From Cupriavidus sp. D384 (GTDB taxonomy: Bacteria > Pseudomonadota > Gammaproteobacteria > Burkholderiales > Burkholderiaceae), in assembly GCF_001652915.1 (NCBI RefSeq), contig NZ_BBQI01000102.1, forward strand, positions 62,001 through 126,000: a stretch of 64,000 nt of DNA. The letters are read 5' to 3'. How positions within the stretch are numbered: position 1 is the first letter of the stretch; each line of letters begins with the position of its first letter. Below, piece after piece: positions 44,393 to 52,766 of this stretch. The notes below the pieces were generated by a model, which had not been told where the DNA came from, did no database searches, and worked only from the letters and a program-made list of their open reading frames with translations. The position numbers and the translations under genes were made by a program.

Positions 44393-45151
44393 CTAGGCAA
44401 GGTAGCCTGAAGCACCGTCCCATAACAGCTTCAGCGCGGTGACTACCAGCAAGCTGTAGCATGCCCGGTACATCTGGCGCTGATCGAGCCGCCCATGCAG
44501 GCGCCAGCCCAGCCAGACACCCGCTGGAACGGCAAGCAGGCAGATCGCCATCAGCGTCCAGACGGCGCCGACGGGCCTCGCCAGCGCTAACCATGGTACG
44601 GCCTTGAGGACGTTGCCCACCGTAAAGAACATACTGGTCGTTCCCGCGTAGACTTGCTTGCTCAGGCCCAGCGGCAGCAGGTACATCGCCAGCGGCGGCC
44701 CGCCGGAGTGGGCGACCATGGTGGTGATCCCCGACGTCAGGCCCGCCGCTACAGCCTTGGGCGAGGAGCGGGGCTGCACCGCGACATGTCCGCCCCGCAA
44801 CAGCCACAGCCCGACGAAACTCAACGTGACCACGGCCATGATGATGGAGATGGCACGGTGGTCCAACACGCGAAAAAGGAAGTAGCCCACGCCAATACCG
44901 ACCACCAGCCCGGGCACCAGCAAGAGCAAGTCAGGCCTGGACCACGTCGATGGTTTCCAGTAGCGCAGGCTGAACAGGTCCATGGCGACGAACAGCGGCG
45001 CCAGCAGGCCACCTGCTGATACCGGGTCCATCACAAGCGATAACAGCGGAATGCCCACGATGGCAAAGCCCCCGCCGAAGGCGCCCTTCATGAAGCAGAT
45101 CAGGAAGACGCCGGCAAACGTGACGAGGATGGTGGTGATATTCAGTTCCAT
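44393..45151 (-). CDS. TauE/SafE family anion exporter
   Basis: 252 residues with about eight helices. The TauE/SafE pattern is GAFGGGFAIVGIPLLSLVMDP near the N-terminus and its second-half counterpart SGITTMVAHSGGPPLAMYLLP. These proteins export sulfite, sulfoacetate or related organosulfonates. It is divergent from the MarR gene, which suggests MarR control in response to a compound it exports. A sulfur link with the downstream sulfur block is possible but unproven. Confidence 0.9.
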   Translation of the reverse strand: MELNITTILVTFAGVFLICFMKGAFGGGFAIVGIPLLSLVMDPVSAGGLLAPLFVAMDLFSLRYWKPSTWSRPDLLLLVPGLVVGIGVGYFLFRVLDHRAISIIMAVVTLSFVGLWLLRGGHVAVQPRSSPKAVAAGLTSGITTMVAHSGGPPLAMYLLPLGLSKQVYAGTTSMFFTVGNVLKAVPWLALARPVGAVWTLMAICLLAVPAGVWLGWRLHGRLDQRQMYRACYSLLVVTALKLLWDGASGYLA

Positions 45152-45284
45152 GATGGGGTCGGCAAAGACTGAAGGCTGGAGACCATCGTAGGCTTGTGAT
45201 TCAATACAATCAAATCATTGTCATGGATACAATCGCCGCGGCTTCGGGAGAAAGTCATCATGGGGTGCCGAGGGTGGTGATAAT

Positions 45285-45298
45285 ATTCGCGCGCGAAT
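45285..45298. promoter_or_regulatory. Palindromic operator ATTCGCGCGCGAAT upstream of marR
   Basis: A perfect 14-bp palindrome lies 28 bp before the MarR start codon, in the gap divergent to the SafE gene. The core TTCGC-N2-GCGAA recurs upstream of the enoyl-CoA hydratase gene at 46590 and, with one change, at 46614, pointing to a common regulator. Confidence 0.6.
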
Positions 45299-45326
45299 TA
45301 AATCGATCAACGCTGCCGGCCCGAAC

Positions 45327-45761
45327 ATGAAGCACCGCCTTGTCTATCTCCTGAACGTTGGCCAGCGCCGGCTGCAGCGCTGGTCGCAGGCGCGTGCCGC
45401 TCGTGGTGGCGTCACCGCGGCGCAATCGGGCCTGCTGTTCTTTCTGGGCACGCACAACGGCGCATTGATGAGCGAGGCCGCCGCCGCGCTGGACCTTGGC
45501 GCCCCAGGGATGTGCGGCCTGGCTGACCGAACAGAAAGAGCGGGCCTGATCGAGCGTCGTGCCGACGAGAACGATGGTCGGGCATCGCGCCTGTGGTTGA
45601 CGGACGCAGGGCGCTCGGCGCGTCAGCGCTCCAAGGCCGGCATGAGCGATCTCAACGCCAGGCTGACCGAAGGCTTTACCGAAGCCGAGATCGATGTAGT
45701 GGCGCGGTGGCTCACCAGCCTGCAGACCAGGTTCCCGGCCGCCGACGAAGGCGACATCTAG
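45327..45761 (+). CDS. MarR family transcriptional regulator
   Basis: 144 residues. Winged helix: GVTAAQSGLLFFLGTHNGALMSEAAAALDLGAPGMCGLADRTERAGLIERR, then ENDGRASRLWLTDAGR as the wing. It ends with a helical dimerisation segment. Divergent from SafE, convergent with the enoyl-CoA hydratase (31-bp gap). Palindromes upstream of itself and of the hydratase share one motif, so it probably represses both. The ligand may be a CoA ester or aromatic acid, as for other MarR proteins. Confidence 0.88.
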   Translation: MKHRLVYLLNVGQRRLQRWSQARAARGGVTAAQSGLLFFLGTHNGALMSEAAAALDLGAPGMCGLADRTERAGLIERRADENDGRASRLWLTDAGRSARQRSKAGMSDLNARLTEGFTEAEIDVVARWLTSLQTRFPAADEGDI

Positions 45762-45791
45762 CCTGGCCCACGTCGGCGCGACCAACCCGGC

Positions 45792-46568
45792 CTAGTGCTG
45801 GGCGACCTTCGAGAAATCCGGCTTGCGCTTTTCGGCAAAGGCCGCAAACGCCTCCCTGGCTTCCGCGCTCGTCAGCCGCTCCTGAAATTTCGCGCTCTCG
45901 GTATCCATCTGCGTCACCAGCATCTCCGCCTGGCGCATCAGCGCTTTCATGGCGCTCAGCGAGCCGGCAGGCTTGGCGGCGATGCGTTCGGCCATCCGGC
46001 GTGCCTCGGCGCGCAACTGGTCATTGGCGCAGACCTTGTTGGCGATACCCCAGGCCAGTACGGTCTGCGCGTCGAGCGGATCCCCCATGGCAAACATCTC
46101 GAAGGCCCTGGCGTGGCCGATGCGCAGCGGCAGCAGATAGCTCGAGGCCGCTTCGGGCACCAGCGCCAGGTTTACGAACGGCGTGATCAGTTGGGCATCC
46201 TGCGCCAGCAGCACGTAGTCGCAATGCAGCAGCATTGTTGTGCCCACGCCCACCGCCTTGCCATGGACGGCTGCAACGATGGGCACCGTCGCCTTCGCCA
46301 GCGCATGCAGAAAGCGGTGGACGTGCCGTTCGCTGGGACCCTTTCCCGCGGCGATCGCCGCGAACTCGCCCACATCGTTCCCCGCGGTGAACATGTCGCC
46401 ATCCCCCTGTACCAGAACGACGCGGACATTGCCGTCGTGCTCGGCGCCTTCGATGGTGTCGGCCAGGGTGCCGTACATCTCATTGGTCAGTGCATTCTTC
46501 TTGTCTGGTCGGGCAAGCGTAATGGTCAGGATGCTGCCGGTCAGGTCGACGTGAATGTCCGAGGTCAT
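45792..46568 (-). CDS. Enoyl-CoA hydratase/isomerase family protein
   Basis: 258 residues from MTSDIHVDLTGSILTITLARPDKKNAL, chosen because GGAGA precedes that ATG; a start four codons earlier is possible. Crotonase signatures: FTAGNDVGEFAAIA (oxyanion hole), AAVHGKAVGVGTTMLLHCDYVL and FVNLALVPEAASSYLLP (acidic catalytic loop). It probably hydrates or isomerises an acyl-CoA. The promoter region contains two MarR-type palindromes 24 bp apart. It diverges from a MocR-type regulator. Confidence 0.9.
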   Translation of the reverse strand: MTSDIHVDLTGSILTITLARPDKKNALTNEMYGTLADTIEGAEHDGNVRVVLVQGDGDMFTAGNDVGEFAAIAAGKGPSERHVHRFLHALAKATVPIVAAVHGKAVGVGTTMLLHCDYVLLAQDAQLITPFVNLALVPEAASSYLLPLRIGHARAFEMFAMGDPLDAQTVLAWGIANKVCANDQLRAEARRMAERIAAKPAGSLSAMKALMRQAEMLVTQMDTESAKFQERLTSAEAREAFAAFAEKRKPDFSKVAQH

Positions 46569-46589
46569 GCGGGTCTCCATAGGTTTATG

Positions 46590-46625
46590 TTCGCATGCGA
46601 AGTATATGAATAATTTGCGTGCGAA
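46590..46625. promoter_or_regulatory. Two MarR-type operators upstream of the enoyl-CoA hydratase
   Basis: TTCGCATGCGAA (46590-46601, perfect palindrome) and TTTGCGTGCGAA (46614-46625, one mismatch) have centres 24 bp apart and lie 22-57 bp before the hydratase start. Both match the core of the operator before marR (TTCGC-N2-GCGAA). Confidence 0.6.
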
Positions 46626-46751
46626 GTAAACTATGGGATAGGCCGAAACGCGCTCGCGCTCGCGTGCGCGGCGCTGTCGCCTGGTTTTGCGCGATGATCG
46701 GATCCGGTCGATAATCAGTACATTCCTGCCATTGTCTTGCATCCGTTCGTC

Positions 46752-48086
46752 ATGCCTCGACACCGCTACAAGCAACTGGTCGACCAGTTGGCCGCAGACA
46801 TCCAGGAAGGCCGCTTGCGTCCCGGCACCCGCCTGCCCACCCATCGCGAACTCGCCGCCCGCGAGGGCCTGGCGCTGGTCACAGCGACACGTGTCTACGC
46901 GGAACTGCATGCCATGGGGCTGGTAAGCGGCGAAACGGGTAGGGGGACGTTCGTGAAGGAAGTGCTTCCGCGCGGACACGGTGTGGATCTTCAGCCATGG
47001 AGCGACGACACGGTTGACCTGAGTTTCAACAATCCGTCGATGCCCGGCCAGAGCGACCTGCTCCGGAGCGCGCTGCGCGAACTGGCTGGCGCCGGCAACC
47101 TTGAATCGTTGCTCAGGTACCACCCCCATGGCGGCCGAATGCGTGATCGCGAGACGATGGCCCGGCATCTTGCCGGACGCGGCGTGCCGGCCACGGCGCA
47201 TAACACGGTGCTGGTAAGTGGTGGACAGCACGGCTTGACCGTCACGGCAATGGCGTTGCTGGAACCCGGCGACGTCGTCGCCGTCGACGCGCTGACATAC
47301 CCTGGCTTCAAGCTCACCGCAGAAGCCTGCCGACTGGAACTAGTGGCGATTCCTGCGGGCACCAAGGGCCCGGACCTGGACGCATTGGCCGGCCTCTGCC
47401 GGCGACGCCGGGTACGCGCCGTGTACGCAATGCCGACGCTGCACAATCCGCTTGGCTGGGTCATGAGCGCGCGCCGGCGGCGCGATCTGGTTGCCATTGC
47501 GCGCCAGCACGGATTGATCGTGATCGAGGATGCCGCGTACGCCTTCCTGGCGGCAGACGCTCCACCGCCCCTGGCCGCATTGGCGCCCGAAATGACTGTG
47601 TATGTATCGAGCCTGTCCAAGAGCGTGGCAACCGGGCTGCGCGTCGGCCCGGTCTGTGCCCCGCTGGCCTGGATCCCCAAATTCGAACGCACGATCCGGG
47701 CGACTACCTGGCATACGCCAACCACGATGACCGCGATTGCCTGCGGCTGGATCGAGGATGGGACGGTCGCTCGACTGGAGGCGGAGAAGCGATTGGATGC
47801 CTCGGTACGCCAAGGCATCGTGACCGAAGCCCTGGGGCATCTAGATCCCGTCCGGCATCCCGCGTCGTATTTCGTTTGGCTGCCGCTTCCGGAAGATGCG
47901 CGTGCCGATGCCATCGCGAATACGTTGCTGGCGCAGAACATTTCCGTATCCACCGCGCATCCCTTCACCACCTCGAAGCAGGTGCCACACGCCATCCGGC
48001 TGGCCCTCGGTTCCGTCGACGTTGACACGCTGCGGCAAGCACTAATCACCGTCGCCAGAGTTGTGGACGATCACGCGTACCGATAA
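46752..48086 (+). CDS. MocR/PdxR-type regulator (GntR HTH fused to aminotransferase)
   Basis: 444 residues. The GntR winged helix occupies about residues 5-72 (RLRPGTRLPTHRELAAREGLALVTATRVYAEL). The rest is a fold type I aminotransferase domain with HPHGGRMRDRETMARHL and VYVSSLSKSVATGLRVG, placing the PLP Lys at 290. Such proteins sense PLP or an amino compound and regulate a neighbouring gene. The nearest candidate target is the divergent enoyl-CoA hydratase, although that gap also has MarR-type sites. Confidence 0.9.
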   Translation: MPRHRYKQLVDQLAADIQEGRLRPGTRLPTHRELAAREGLALVTATRVYAELHAMGLVSGETGRGTFVKEVLPRGHGVDLQPWSDDTVDLSFNNPSMPGQSDLLRSALRELAGAGNLESLLRYHPHGGRMRDRETMARHLAGRGVPATAHNTVLVSGGQHGLTVTAMALLEPGDVVAVDALTYPGFKLTAEACRLELVAIPAGTKGPDLDALAGLCRRRRVRAVYAMPTLHNPLGWVMSARRRRDLVAIARQHGLIVIEDAAYAFLAADAPPPLAALAPEMTVYVSSLSKSVATGLRVGPVCAPLAWIPKFERTIRATTWHTPTTMTAIACGWIEDGTVARLEAEKRLDASVRQGIVTEALGHLDPVRHPASYFVWLPLPEDARADAIANTLLAQNISVSTAHPFTTSKQVPHAIRLALGSVDVDTLRQALITVARVVDDHAYR

Positions 48087-48089
48087 CGC

Positions 48090-48503
48090 GCGACTTGCCA
48101 GACGTCGTCCGCGCGCCGCCGTGCGCACTCGCGCCACTTGCGCAACTATTCGGCGAAGACCGACGAGCGCGGAAGAATCCGTGATGCCGTTTCAATAAGC
48201 GAGCGACCTGCGAACGCTGAAGACCGCGCGATACCTGGGCACTGGGAAGGAGCTTTGCTCTTCGGCAGTGCCAATAGCCAGATCGTCACTTTCTGTGACC
48301 CGCAGAATCCTTGGCAGCGCGGGTCCAATGAAAACACAAATGGCCTTTTGAGGCAGTACCTCCCCAAATGCGCTGATCTCTCTGTCTATTCCCAGGCAAA
48401 GCTCAATGGCATAGAACGGCGCCTCAACGAACGTCCGCGTAAAACACTAAACTTCGATACACCCGCTGAACGATTCCATCAGACCGTTGCATCGACCGGT
48501 TGA
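48090..48503 (+). pseudogene. IS30 family transposase, internally deleted
   Basis: Readable homology runs through RGRIRDAVSISERPANAEDRAIPGHWEGALLFGSANSQIVT and then jumps to FCDPQNPWQRGSNENTNGLLRQYLPK, ending ERPRKTLNFDTPAERFHQTVASTG. About 100 residues holding the central catalytic region are missing between SQIVT and FCDP. The usual first catalytic Asp in HWEGD is also Ala here. There is no start codon or N-terminal HTH. It is a dead IS30 copy. A second, shorter copy of the same 3' end lies at 52622. Confidence 0.85.
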
Positions 48504-48608
48504 ATCCGCACTTGATTCCGGTCATTCAAACAGGGCTGCTCCGTCGTCCAGCGGAGGCTTAAATACATGTCCTTTACATCGGGAAAGGATGACTCCATGT
48601 CCGAGTGA

Positions 48609-49181
48609 TCGGCGATCGCCGCACTAACGGTATTCGTCGGGCACGCGTCGCTGTGGTACGGCGGCACCACGGCGCACATCCAGTCGGACCCGGCACATAC
48701 CATCCAGGGCGTCATCACCGGCATCGGCTTCCTTTGCGCCGGGGTCATTATGAAGGATGGCATGAGTGTCCGCGGCCTTACGACCGCTGCATCCATCTGG
48801 GCCGTTGCTGCGACGGGAGTGCTCCTTGGCGTCGGGTTCTATGCCGCTGCGCTACTGCTCGCAGTCCTATGTGTGGCTTCGATGTCTCTGATGCATCCGC
48901 TGGAGTCACGGCTGCCCGGACGCATGACGCTTGACCTGTCTCTGACATTCCAGCCAAGGGAAGCGCCTGACTTGAATCTCGTGATCGAGCTGGCGAGGTC
49001 ACGCGGCTATCGTGTGCTCAACGACACGCTCACTATTACCTATGCCGACCACCAAGCGGTGTGGCGCGTCAGCCTCGTCGCTCCGGACAAGGCACGCGCG
49101 CTGTCGCCGGCTGCACTGGCTGCGGAGATGGCGGCCACCGAGGGCGTATCGCGCTTCAGCATCGTGCCGGTGCGGAGCTGA
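48609..49181 (+). pseudogene. mgtC: 5'-truncated MgtC/SapB family membrane protein
   Basis: The frame opens right after a stop at 48606 and reads SAIAALTVFVGHASLWYGG, TIQGVITGIGFLCAGVIMKDG and MSVRGLTTAASIWAVAATG, the conserved middle of MgtC. A C-terminal ACT-like domain (LVIELARSRGYRVLNDTLTITYADHQAVWRVSL) and natural stop follow. The N-terminal membrane helices are missing and the IS30 remnant lies about 100 bp upstream, which suggests that insertion or deletion removed them. An internal ATG at 48750 could still make a partial protein. Confidence 0.8.
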
Positions 49182-49189
49182 TCCCGTGA

Positions 49190-49480
49190 CCAGAACGAAC
49201 ATGCTTGGCGTGCAATTCGCCGAGGTCCGACAGGAACTGATAGGCATTGGTGAATCCAACTACCGGCAACGCGCGTGCCACCGGATGCCTTGCGACCATG
49301 AATCCGTTCGTATGAACGATCACGATGGCCAATTGCCCGTCCACACCTTTGAAGCCGAATGCGCGTGCCGTACCGCTGGCGTCAGTCAGATCAAAGCCAC
49401 CATTGGCGTTGACTGAGAACGTCGCGAGGTCACCGGCTGCCGAGGGTTGGCCACATCCACTCATGCCGCAATCGGCAGCT
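49190..49480 (-). pseudogene. Fragment of a secreted-type protein, inverted relative to its neighbour
   Basis: On the minus strand this block reads GCGQPSAAGDLATFSVNANGG, FDLTDASGTARAFGFKGVDGQ and LAIVIVHTNGFMVARHPVARALPVVG, a small beta-rich surface-protein-like sequence. It has no convincing start or stop of its own and abuts a forward-strand fragment that looks like the C-terminal part of the same type of protein. A local inversion inside one gene would explain both, but this rests on composition and order alone. Confidence 0.4.
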
Positions 49481-49495
49481 TTGGTGAACTTGCGG

Positions 49496-49798
49496 GACGC
49501 AGTTTTGAATCCCACGGGAGTCACCGACATCACTACGTTCTCGAACACGGTGATTGCCGTCGATGCAACTTCCCATACCTACACGCGCCAGCGCAACGAT
49601 GGTCGCATCGACACGTGGCAAGACAACGTGCCGTCCACCGGACTTCGCTATCGCCCGGTAGTGGCCCCGGTTAATGGCCTCCCAGGCGCTGCGGAGTCCA
49701 TCGGCATGAGCCTGTCCAACACGGGCCTGACCGTTTCGATCAACGCTAGCGCGAGCAACCCCAATCCCTTCTATTCGATCTCGATCGACAGGCCGTAA
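49496..49798 (+). pseudogene. C-terminal fragment of a secreted-type protein
   Basis: The forward frame reads DAVLNPTGVTDITTFSNTVIA, VDATSHTYTRQRNDGRIDTW and GMSLSNTGLTVSINASASNPN, then ends FYSISIDRP with a natural stop. It lacks a start and signal peptide and appears to be the tail of an exported beta-rich protein. See the inverted block immediately to its left. Confidence 0.45.
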
Positions 49799-49819
49799 CC
49801 CAACCCGGGAAGCTGCTTA

Positions 49820-49846
49820 AGGCCTCACGCAACTTGCGTGGGGCCT
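49820..49846 (+). terminator. Hairpin, possible terminator after the C-terminal fragment
   Basis: AGGCCTCACGCA pairs with TGCGTGGGGCCT (one G-T wobble) around ACT, 22 bp after the fragment's stop. The trailing sequence TGTTAATT is only weakly T-rich. The following 49847-50032 contains three CGATTGG heptamers (49860, 49885, 49905) and no gene. Confidence 0.4.
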
Positions 49847-50032
49847 GTTAATTGGTAGGCGATTGGGCTGTTGGGATTAGCAACCGATTGGAGCGTTGGC
49901 TGGTCGATTGGAGTTTGACGGAGGGAGTTGGCTTTGAAGCTGCTTCGAGCGCGAAAGTCATCGGATCGCTTGGCCGCTTGCGACATCGGAGCAGCCGTTC
50001 AGCCGGATACTTCGATATGGCCGTTGATGTTT

Positions 50033-50100
50033 AGGTTTGTTTGATGCCTGCCCTTGGCTGCAGAATTCCAGGGGTATGAGGGCAGGCGTTGAACAAACCT
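50033..50100. repeat. 68-bp imperfect inverted repeat (possible IS91-type terminus)
   Basis: AGGTTTGTT...GCCTGCCCT (50033-50054) pairs with AGGGCAGGC...AACAAACCT (50079-50100), with only three mismatches over 22-bp arms and a 24-nt loop. It lies downstream of the IS91-type transposase remnant, where a rolling-circle ter hairpin would be expected. It could equally be the end of another element. The following 50101-50367 shows no convincing gene. Confidence 0.4.
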
Positions 50101-50367
50101 CAGGGGAGGAAACCGCGGAGTCCGGCGACGCCGGTGATGCGGGCTATGGCGATTGATGGCTTGGCCCCAACAACGGCGTCATGGCTTGAAGGGGAGGCAG
50201 GCCAATCAATCGGCTCCTGCCATGGCGCGAAGGTCGGAGCAGTTCAGGATCGCGTGGATACCCAGTGCATGCAACCTGGTCGAGGGAGTCGGCGAGCACA
50301 ACGCTCCGCTTGCGGCTCCAGATTCCGAAGAGCCGTCGGTCGAGTGGTAGGTGTGGAACGTGCAGGC

Positions 50368-51228
50368 TCATGCCAGGGCTCGCTGCGGTGGCGGTCCGCG
50401 GATGCACGCGCTGCGCGGGATGACCTCGATGACGAGCATCGGGGCGCCACAGTGCCGGCAGACGAAGGACGGAGGTGCGGCGACATCGGTATCGTCAGGC
50501 GCAGCGGTCACCGCCGGGACGACGCTCAATAGCGAGCGTATCTTGACCAGATTCGCGCGGCGCGCTGGGGGATTGGCAAGCAACCCGTAGTGGCGGATGC
50601 GATGGAAGCTGCCCGGCAGCACGTGCAGCAGGAAGCGGCGCATGAATTCTCCGACGTCCAGCGTCATGGTCTTACGGCGCGTGCGTCCCTTGGCGCGGTA
50701 GTCCTTCCAGCGGAAGGTCACGCCGCGTTCATCAAGCGAGACCAGGCGCTGGTTGGAGATTGCCACGCGGTGCGTGTAGCGCGACAGGTAGGCCAGTACT
50801 GCCTTTGGACCGGCGAACGGTCGCTTGGCGTAGACCACACACTCGGTGGCGCGTAGTGGCGCCAACCATTGCGCAAAGGCGTCCGGATTGGCGAGGGCGC
50901 TGTACTCACCAAAGAACTGCAATTGCCCCAACGTGTGTGCGTCCTGGAGTGCATCGAGGAAGCGCCGCCGGAAGAGGCGGGAGAGCACGCGGACTGACAG
51001 GAAGAAGCCAAGCAGGTGTGTTGCAAAGCTATGCCGTAGCGTATGCATGGATACGCGCTTGTCGATCTCTGCGGCCTGTGTGGCGGCGTGGACGGCACGG
51101 TTGAGTTGCCGGGTGCTGAGTGACTCGATGGGATTGAGGCCCGGGGTCTTGTCCGCAAGCTTGCGCATCCGCATGTCCTCGATCATGCGCTGGCGTAGCG
51201 GGCTGATGGTAGGTGTCGCGACTGACAT
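50368..51228 (-). pseudogene. IS91-type element remnant: recombinase N-/C-terminal pieces fused in frame to transposase
   Basis: A single open frame of 286 residues joins three pieces. Residues 1-28 (SPLRQRMIEDMRMRKL) are the start of the tyrosine recombinase that accompanies some IS91-type elements. Residues about 29-73 (STRQLNRAVHAATQAA, MHTLRHSFATHLL) are that recombinase's catalytic C-terminal piece. From about 74 on it is the IS91-type transposase (RFLDALQDAHTLGQLQFFGE, VLAYLSRYTHRVAISNQRL with the Y-motif, GEFMRRFLLHVLPGSFHRIRHYG) and a Cys pair (CRHCG). Two deletions thus fused two genes without breaking the frame. The helicase/HUH part is absent, so it should be inactive. Confidence 0.8.
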
Positions 51229-51561
51229 GGCTGGGCTCCTGTCGGGAATCGCGGCAAGTTGCCTCGGTCCTCAACTTAGGAGACAGCGCAGGCGCTTCAG
51301 TCACTTTGCGCATTGGACGGAGGGTTACCGCGCGAGCGGTTTAGTCCTCTGGCCGATCTGAGACATCGAGCCGTGGCGGCAGGGCACAGTGGCATGACAC
51401 TCCCGCCGTAGTCTGCTATCGGCCAGGCTGCGACGTTCCGCCGGCTTGCTTCTACGCCCGCTGCACAATGACAAGCGGACCTTCAGTTGGAAATGTCTTA
51501 CGCCTGTCCGGTTTCGGCGAGCAATAGCTCGCCACAACTCGACATCACTATAAGGCGGACC

Positions 51562-51606
51562 TTGACATAGTTGCGCATCGCAACTATGTTGGTTGCGATG
51601 CGCAAC
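51562..51606 (+). promoter_or_regulatory. Promoter with two operators before the MarR-GNAT gene
   Basis: TTGACA (51562-51567) and TATGTT (51585-51590) are 17 bp apart. A perfect inverted repeat with arms CATAGTTGCG and CGCAACTATG around CAT (51566-51588) covers the spacer and -10. A second site, GTTGCG-ATG-CGCAAC (51592-51606), has its centre 22 bp further, two helical turns away. Autorepression by the downstream regulator is likely. Nothing else is seen in 51229-51561. Confidence 0.65.
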
Positions 51607-51622
51607 TTATTTGAGCCCGCAC

Positions 51623-52603
51623 ATGGACCTTGTCGATCTTCCGGCCAAATCTCGAGAAACTACGATTCTCGAGCTCCGGGACTTTTCCCGAAAACTGGTT
51701 CGCGAACTAGGCTTCATGCGAACGACCTTGGCTGACAGTGATCTTGCGCCTTCGGCTGTTCACGCGATCATCGAAATCGGGGCAACGCGAGGGATCAGTG
51801 CGAAGGACTTAGGCAACATCTTGCGCCTCGACAAATCAAACACAAGTCGACAGGTTGCGAAACTGGAGGCAGGCGGACTGGTGAAACGCAAGGTCGCAAA
51901 CGAGGATGCGCGCTCGTCTGAGTTGTATTTAACGGAGGCAGGGCAGAAGCTCCGGAGAAAAATTGACCGATTCGCGACAAATCAGGTGTCCAGTGCGCTT
52001 CGACGTATGGTTCCTGCCGACCAGCAAGTCCTGGTTCGTTCTCTCGCGCTGTACGCCGACGCGCTCGCGCAAGACAACTCAACCGAAGCGGCCCCCGAAC
52101 GCGTCCTGGCCACCCAGATTCAGGAGGGCTATCAACCCGGCTGCATCGGTGACATAGCAAGCTTACACGCCCGGTTCTACGCAGAGCACTGGGGCTTCGG
52201 CGCGTTCTTCGAGCAGAAGGTAGCGACAGAGCTTGCCGAGTTCGCTGGCGCATTGCCAGCCGATAGCAAGGCGCTATGGCTCTACGCCGAAAATGGTCGC
52301 TCCCTCGCCTCTATGGCAATCGATGGGGATTATGAAACAGGCATCGCTCATTTGCGATGGTTCATCGTCGACGATTCGTTGCGTGGTTCCGGTGTCGGTA
52401 GGCAATTGATGTCACACGCGATGAGATTTGTCGACGAGCGATTTAGTGAGACGTACCTTTGGACGTTCAAGGGGCTAGATGCAGCGCGCCACCTATACGA
52501 GACATTTGGTTTCCAATTGACCAGCGAATCAGAGGGGACGCAGTGGGGGACCAACGTCGTAGAACAACGGTTTAGTCGCTGCTCTGCCCGAACTCAGCCG
52601 TGA
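51623..52603 (+). CDS. MarR-type regulator fused to GNAT acetyltransferase
   Basis: 326 residues. The N-terminal MarR winged helix (about 45-130: APSAVHAIIEIGATRGISAKDLGNILRLDKSNTSRQVAKLEAGGLVKRK) is joined to a C-terminal GNAT domain (about 165-320) with HLRWFIVDDSLRGSGVGRQLMSHAM, the acetyl-CoA-binding RGxGxGxxL-like loop, and WTFKGLDAARHLYETFGFQL. Such fusions are known as bifunctional HTH/GNAT proteins; targets are usually unknown. Two inverted repeats overlap its promoter, so it probably represses itself. It lies among IS remnants and may be acquired. Confidence 0.85.
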   Translation: MDLVDLPAKSRETTILELRDFSRKLVRELGFMRTTLADSDLAPSAVHAIIEIGATRGISAKDLGNILRLDKSNTSRQVAKLEAGGLVKRKVANEDARSSELYLTEAGQKLRRKIDRFATNQVSSALRRMVPADQQVLVRSLALYADALAQDNSTEAAPERVLATQIQEGYQPGCIGDIASLHARFYAEHWGFGAFFEQKVATELAEFAGALPADSKALWLYAENGRSLASMAIDGDYETGIAHLRWFIVDDSLRGSGVGRQLMSHAMRFVDERFSETYLWTFKGLDAARHLYETFGFQLTSESEGTQWGTNVVEQRFSRCSARTQP

Positions 52604-52621
52604 TTTACATATAGGCCTTAG

Positions 52622-52690
52622 CGAGCGGCGAGCAAGACGTTGAACTTCGATACGCCGGCTGAACACCAGTACGTTGCATCGACCGGTTGA
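52622..52690 (+). mobile_element. IS30 transposase 3'-end remnant
   Basis: The frame ASKTLNFDTPAEHQYVASTG and a stop repeats the end of the IS30 remnant at 48420-48503 (TLNFDTPAERFHQTVASTG) with an 11-bp deletion. It lies in the same orientation 4.2 kb downstream, so the mgtC, IS91 and MarR-GNAT segment is bracketed by two IS30 ends. Confidence 0.75.
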
Positions 52691-52766
52691 ATCCACAGGG
52701 CGACCCTTCTCAAATGGCTGCTGGTGGCCGAAAGCGGAAGGCCCACGAAGCTTGCGTAATTCGCGT

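Noticed and set aside
49860-49911. Three CGATTGG heptamers
   Set aside because: Irregular spacing (25 and 20 bp) and a short motif; could be chance in a decayed region.
50089-50532. 147-codon plus-strand frame antisense to the IS91 remnant
   Set aside because: No ribosome-binding site and no family; it overlaps clear transposase sequence on the other strand.
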